DNA of 7,413 nt from Candidatus Omnitrophota bacterium (GTDB lineage Bacteria; Omnitrophota; Gorgyraeia; Gygaellales; Profunditerraquicolaceae). A program made the position numbers and the translations under genes. The stretch's first letter is position 1, and every line of letters begins with the position of its first letter. This document shows, in pieces, positions 5,688-7,413 of this stretch. Below the pieces are notes generated by a model. It did no database searches. It saw only the letters and a program-made list of their open reading frames with translations, and had not been told where the DNA came from. Location: the NCBI GenBank assembly GCA_020052635.1, contig JAGVOR010000064.1, forward strand, positions 1-7,413. Direction: 5' to 3'.

Positions 5688-5698
5688 CGAGGTGAAAA

Positions 5699-7413
5699 AT
5701 GGATTTAAAGTTAACTCCTAATGCCGTTAAGGTCTTAGAGCGTAGGTATCTGCGCAAAGACCCCGAAGGCAGGCTGATTGAAACCCCGGAACAGTTATTT
5801 ATGCGGGTGGCCAGCGCCATTGCCATTGCCGATAAACAATACGGCTCAAGCGATCAGGAAGTAAAAGCTCTTACGGACTCATTTTTTAAAATTATGGCTA
5901 ATTTAGAATTTCTGCCTAACTCTCCCTGCTTAATGAATGCGGGTAAAGAGCTGGGGCAGCTTTCTGCATGCTTTACGCTTCCGATCGAAGATTCGATGGA
6001 ATCGATTTTTGAAACTTTAAAGATTACCAGCCTCATCCATAAATCCGGGGGAGGCACGGGTTTTAATTTTTCACGCCTGCGCCCCAAAAACGCGGTGGTT
6101 AAAACTACTGGAGGTGTTGCTAGCGGGCCGATTTCATTCATGCGCGTATATGATGCGGCCACCGAAGCGGTCAAGCAGGGAGGGACCCGCCGCGGGGCCA
6201 ATATGGGGATTTTGCGTGTTGACCATCCGGATATTATGGAGTTTATTACCTGCAAGGAAAATAATAATCATATTACCAATTTTAATATTTCGGTAGCGAT
6301 CACCGATGAGTTTATGCGTCGGTTAGCTAAAGGCGAGGACTATGAATTAATTGATCCGCATACGCATAAGCCCGTCCAAAGAATCAACAGCAAGGAAGTT
6401 TTTAACTTGATTGTTAAGCAGGCGCATAAAAATGGAGAGCCCGGAATTATTTTTATCGACCGGATCAATCAGTCTAATCCTACCCCCCATCTGGGAATGA
6501 TCGAAAGTACTAACCCCTGCGGAGAGCAGCCGTTATTGCCTTATGAGTCCTGCGATTTGGGTTCGATTAATTTAGATCAGATGTGCAAGAAAAACGGATC
6601 TGTTTGCGAAATTGATTGGGGCAGGCTGAAAGAAGTTACTGCCCTTGCCGTGCATTTTTTGGACAACCTGATCGATGTGAATAAATTTCCGCTGCCGGAA
6701 ATTGAGCAAGCCACCAAAGCTACCCGCAAAGTAGGTTTAGGAGTAATGGGGTGGGCTAGCCTGCTTATCCGTTTAAACATTCCTTATAATAGCGAAGAAG
6801 CCGTTGCCCTGGCCGAAAAGGTAATGTCCTTTATCTTAGAGGAAGCCAATAAAAAATCCCTGGAATTAGGCAAGACTAAAGGGGTGTTCCCGGCTTTTAA
6901 TGGCAGCATCTATGATAAAAAAGACGGTTCAACCAGGATGCGCAATGCTACTTTGACTACGATTGCCCCCACCGGCACGATCAGTATTATTGCCGGGCCT
7001 TGTTCATCGGGGGTAGAGCCCTTGTTCGCCCTATCTTATCACCGTAGCGTAATGGATAATGATAAGTTGGTAGAGGTCGAGCCGCTTTTTGAGCAGGTTG
7101 CCCGTCAACGCGGTTTCTACAGCCATCAACTGATGGAGAAGATTGCCCAGAGTGCTTCGATTAAAGACCTTAAGGAGATCCCGGAGGATGTGCGCCGGAT
7201 TTTTGTTACTTCGCATGATATTGCTCCGGAGTGGCATGTCCGCATGCAGTCTGCCTTTCAGAAATATGTACATAATGCTACGAGTAAAACCATTAACTTT
7301 CCGCATGAGGCCAGCATTGAAGATGTGCGTAAATCTTATATTTTAGCTTTTGAATCGAATTGCAAAGGCATTACAATCTACCGTGACCGGAGCCGTGAAG
7401 AGCAGGTGCTTAA
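5699..7413 (+). CDS. nrdJ: Class II (adenosylcobalamin-dependent) ribonucleoside-diphosphate reductase, 3' end outside window
   Basis: The frame is open from ATG 5699 to the window end, giving 571 complete codons. The enzyme reduces ribonucleotides to deoxyribonucleotides, using adenosylcobalamin to make a thiyl radical in the cytoplasm. Active-site features are visible: Cys91 (QLSACFTLP) and Cys285 (ESCDLGSIN) as the redox pair; Asn272, Cys274 and Glu276 in NPCGE, with Cys274 the radical cysteine; and the phosphate-binding [10 protein letters not shown] loop from Pro424. Cys274 and Cys285 are 11 apart, as in the Thermotoga maritima enzyme. [15 protein letters not shown] and [10 protein letters not shown] are family hallmarks. 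[17 protein letters not shown] at the edge is typical of class II enzymes. There is no N-terminal ATP-cone. Family members are often longer than 700 residues, so the missing part probably holds the C-terminal cysteine pair. GAGG at 5689-5692 supports the start. It has its own promoter and probable NrdR control. Confidence 0.96.
   Translation, partial: MDLKLTPNAVKVLERRYLRKDPEGRLIETPEQLFMRVASAIAIADKQYGSSDQEVKALTDSFFKIMANLEFLPNSPCLMNAGKELGQLSACFTLPIEDSMESIFETLKITSLIHKSGGGTGFNFSRLRPKNAVVKTTGGVASGPISFMRVYDAATEAVKQGGTRRGANMGILRVDHPDIMEFITCKENNNHITNFNISVAITDEFMRRLAKGEDYELIDPHTHKPVQRINSKEVFNLIVKQAHKNGEPGIIFIDRINQSNPTPHLGMIESTNPCGEQPLLPYESCDLGSINLDQMCKKNGSVCEIDWGRLKEVTALAVHFLDNLIDVNKFPLPEIEQATKATRKVGLGVMGWASLLIRLNIPYNSEEAVALAEKVMSFILEEANKKSLELGKTKGVFPAFNGSIYDKKDGSTRMRNATLTTIAPTGTISIIAGPCSSGVEPLFALSYHRSVMDNDKLVEVEPLFEQVARQRGFYSHQLMEKIAQSASIKDLKEIPEDVRRIFVTSHDIAPEWHVRMQSAFQKYVHNATSKTINFPHEASIEDVRKSYILAFESNCKGITIYRDRSREEQVL

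Noticed and set aside
5854..6255. 133-codon minus-strand open frame within the reductase gene
   Set aside because: The plus-strand frame holds conserved reductase motifs over the same bases, so this is a shadow.

Overview
The window reads as a piece of a Gram-negative-type bacterial chromosome. It has a Sec signal peptide, a single-span membrane protein, sigma70-like promoters, moderate GC and mostly compact forward-strand genes. Two copies of a CTGCCGGCAGGCAG-type palindrome are present. I associate this repeat style with genomes of uncultivated phyla such as Omnitrophota, and the gene mix (TPR/beta-domain secreted protein, ROK and LacI regulators, membrane coiled-coil protein, B12-dependent ribonucleotide reductase) fits. 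That assignment is from memory and is only a moderate-to-weak inference.

Layout, all on the + strand. (1) 1-168: the last 55 codons of a gene cut by the window edge, possibly a glycoside hydrolase, with a palindromic repeat embedded in frame. (2) 205-1818: a secreted helical-repeat (TPR-like) protein with a C-terminal Ig/PKD-like beta domain. (3) 1819-2001: a regulatory gap with a near-consensus promoter and two equal-sized inverted repeats. (4) 2002-3234: a ROK-family repressor. (5) 3235-3307: a second copy of the palindrome, then a G-rich ribosome-binding site. (6) 3308-4483: a membrane-anchored coiled-coil protein with a small C-terminal beta domain. (7) 4532-5551: a LacI-family regulator. 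(8) 5552-5698: a second regulatory gap with two candidate NrdR boxes and a strong promoter. (9) 5699-7413: an adenosylcobalamin-dependent (class II) ribonucleotide reductase, cut by the right edge.

How the parts relate. The ROK, coiled-coil and LacI genes lie close together (73 and 48 bases apart) downstream of one promoter and may form one transcript, with two probable sugar-responsive regulators on either side of an uncharacterised envelope protein. The reductase has its own promoter and candidate NrdR operators and is probably an independent unit supplying deoxyribonucleotides. I see no transposase, integrase, tRNA, rRNA, CRISPR array or riboswitch. No clearly novel multi-gene system is evident. 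The most interesting items are the NrdR-like box pair, the in-frame palindromic repeat, the paired dyads before the ROK gene and the membrane coiled-coil protein between two sugar-type regulators.
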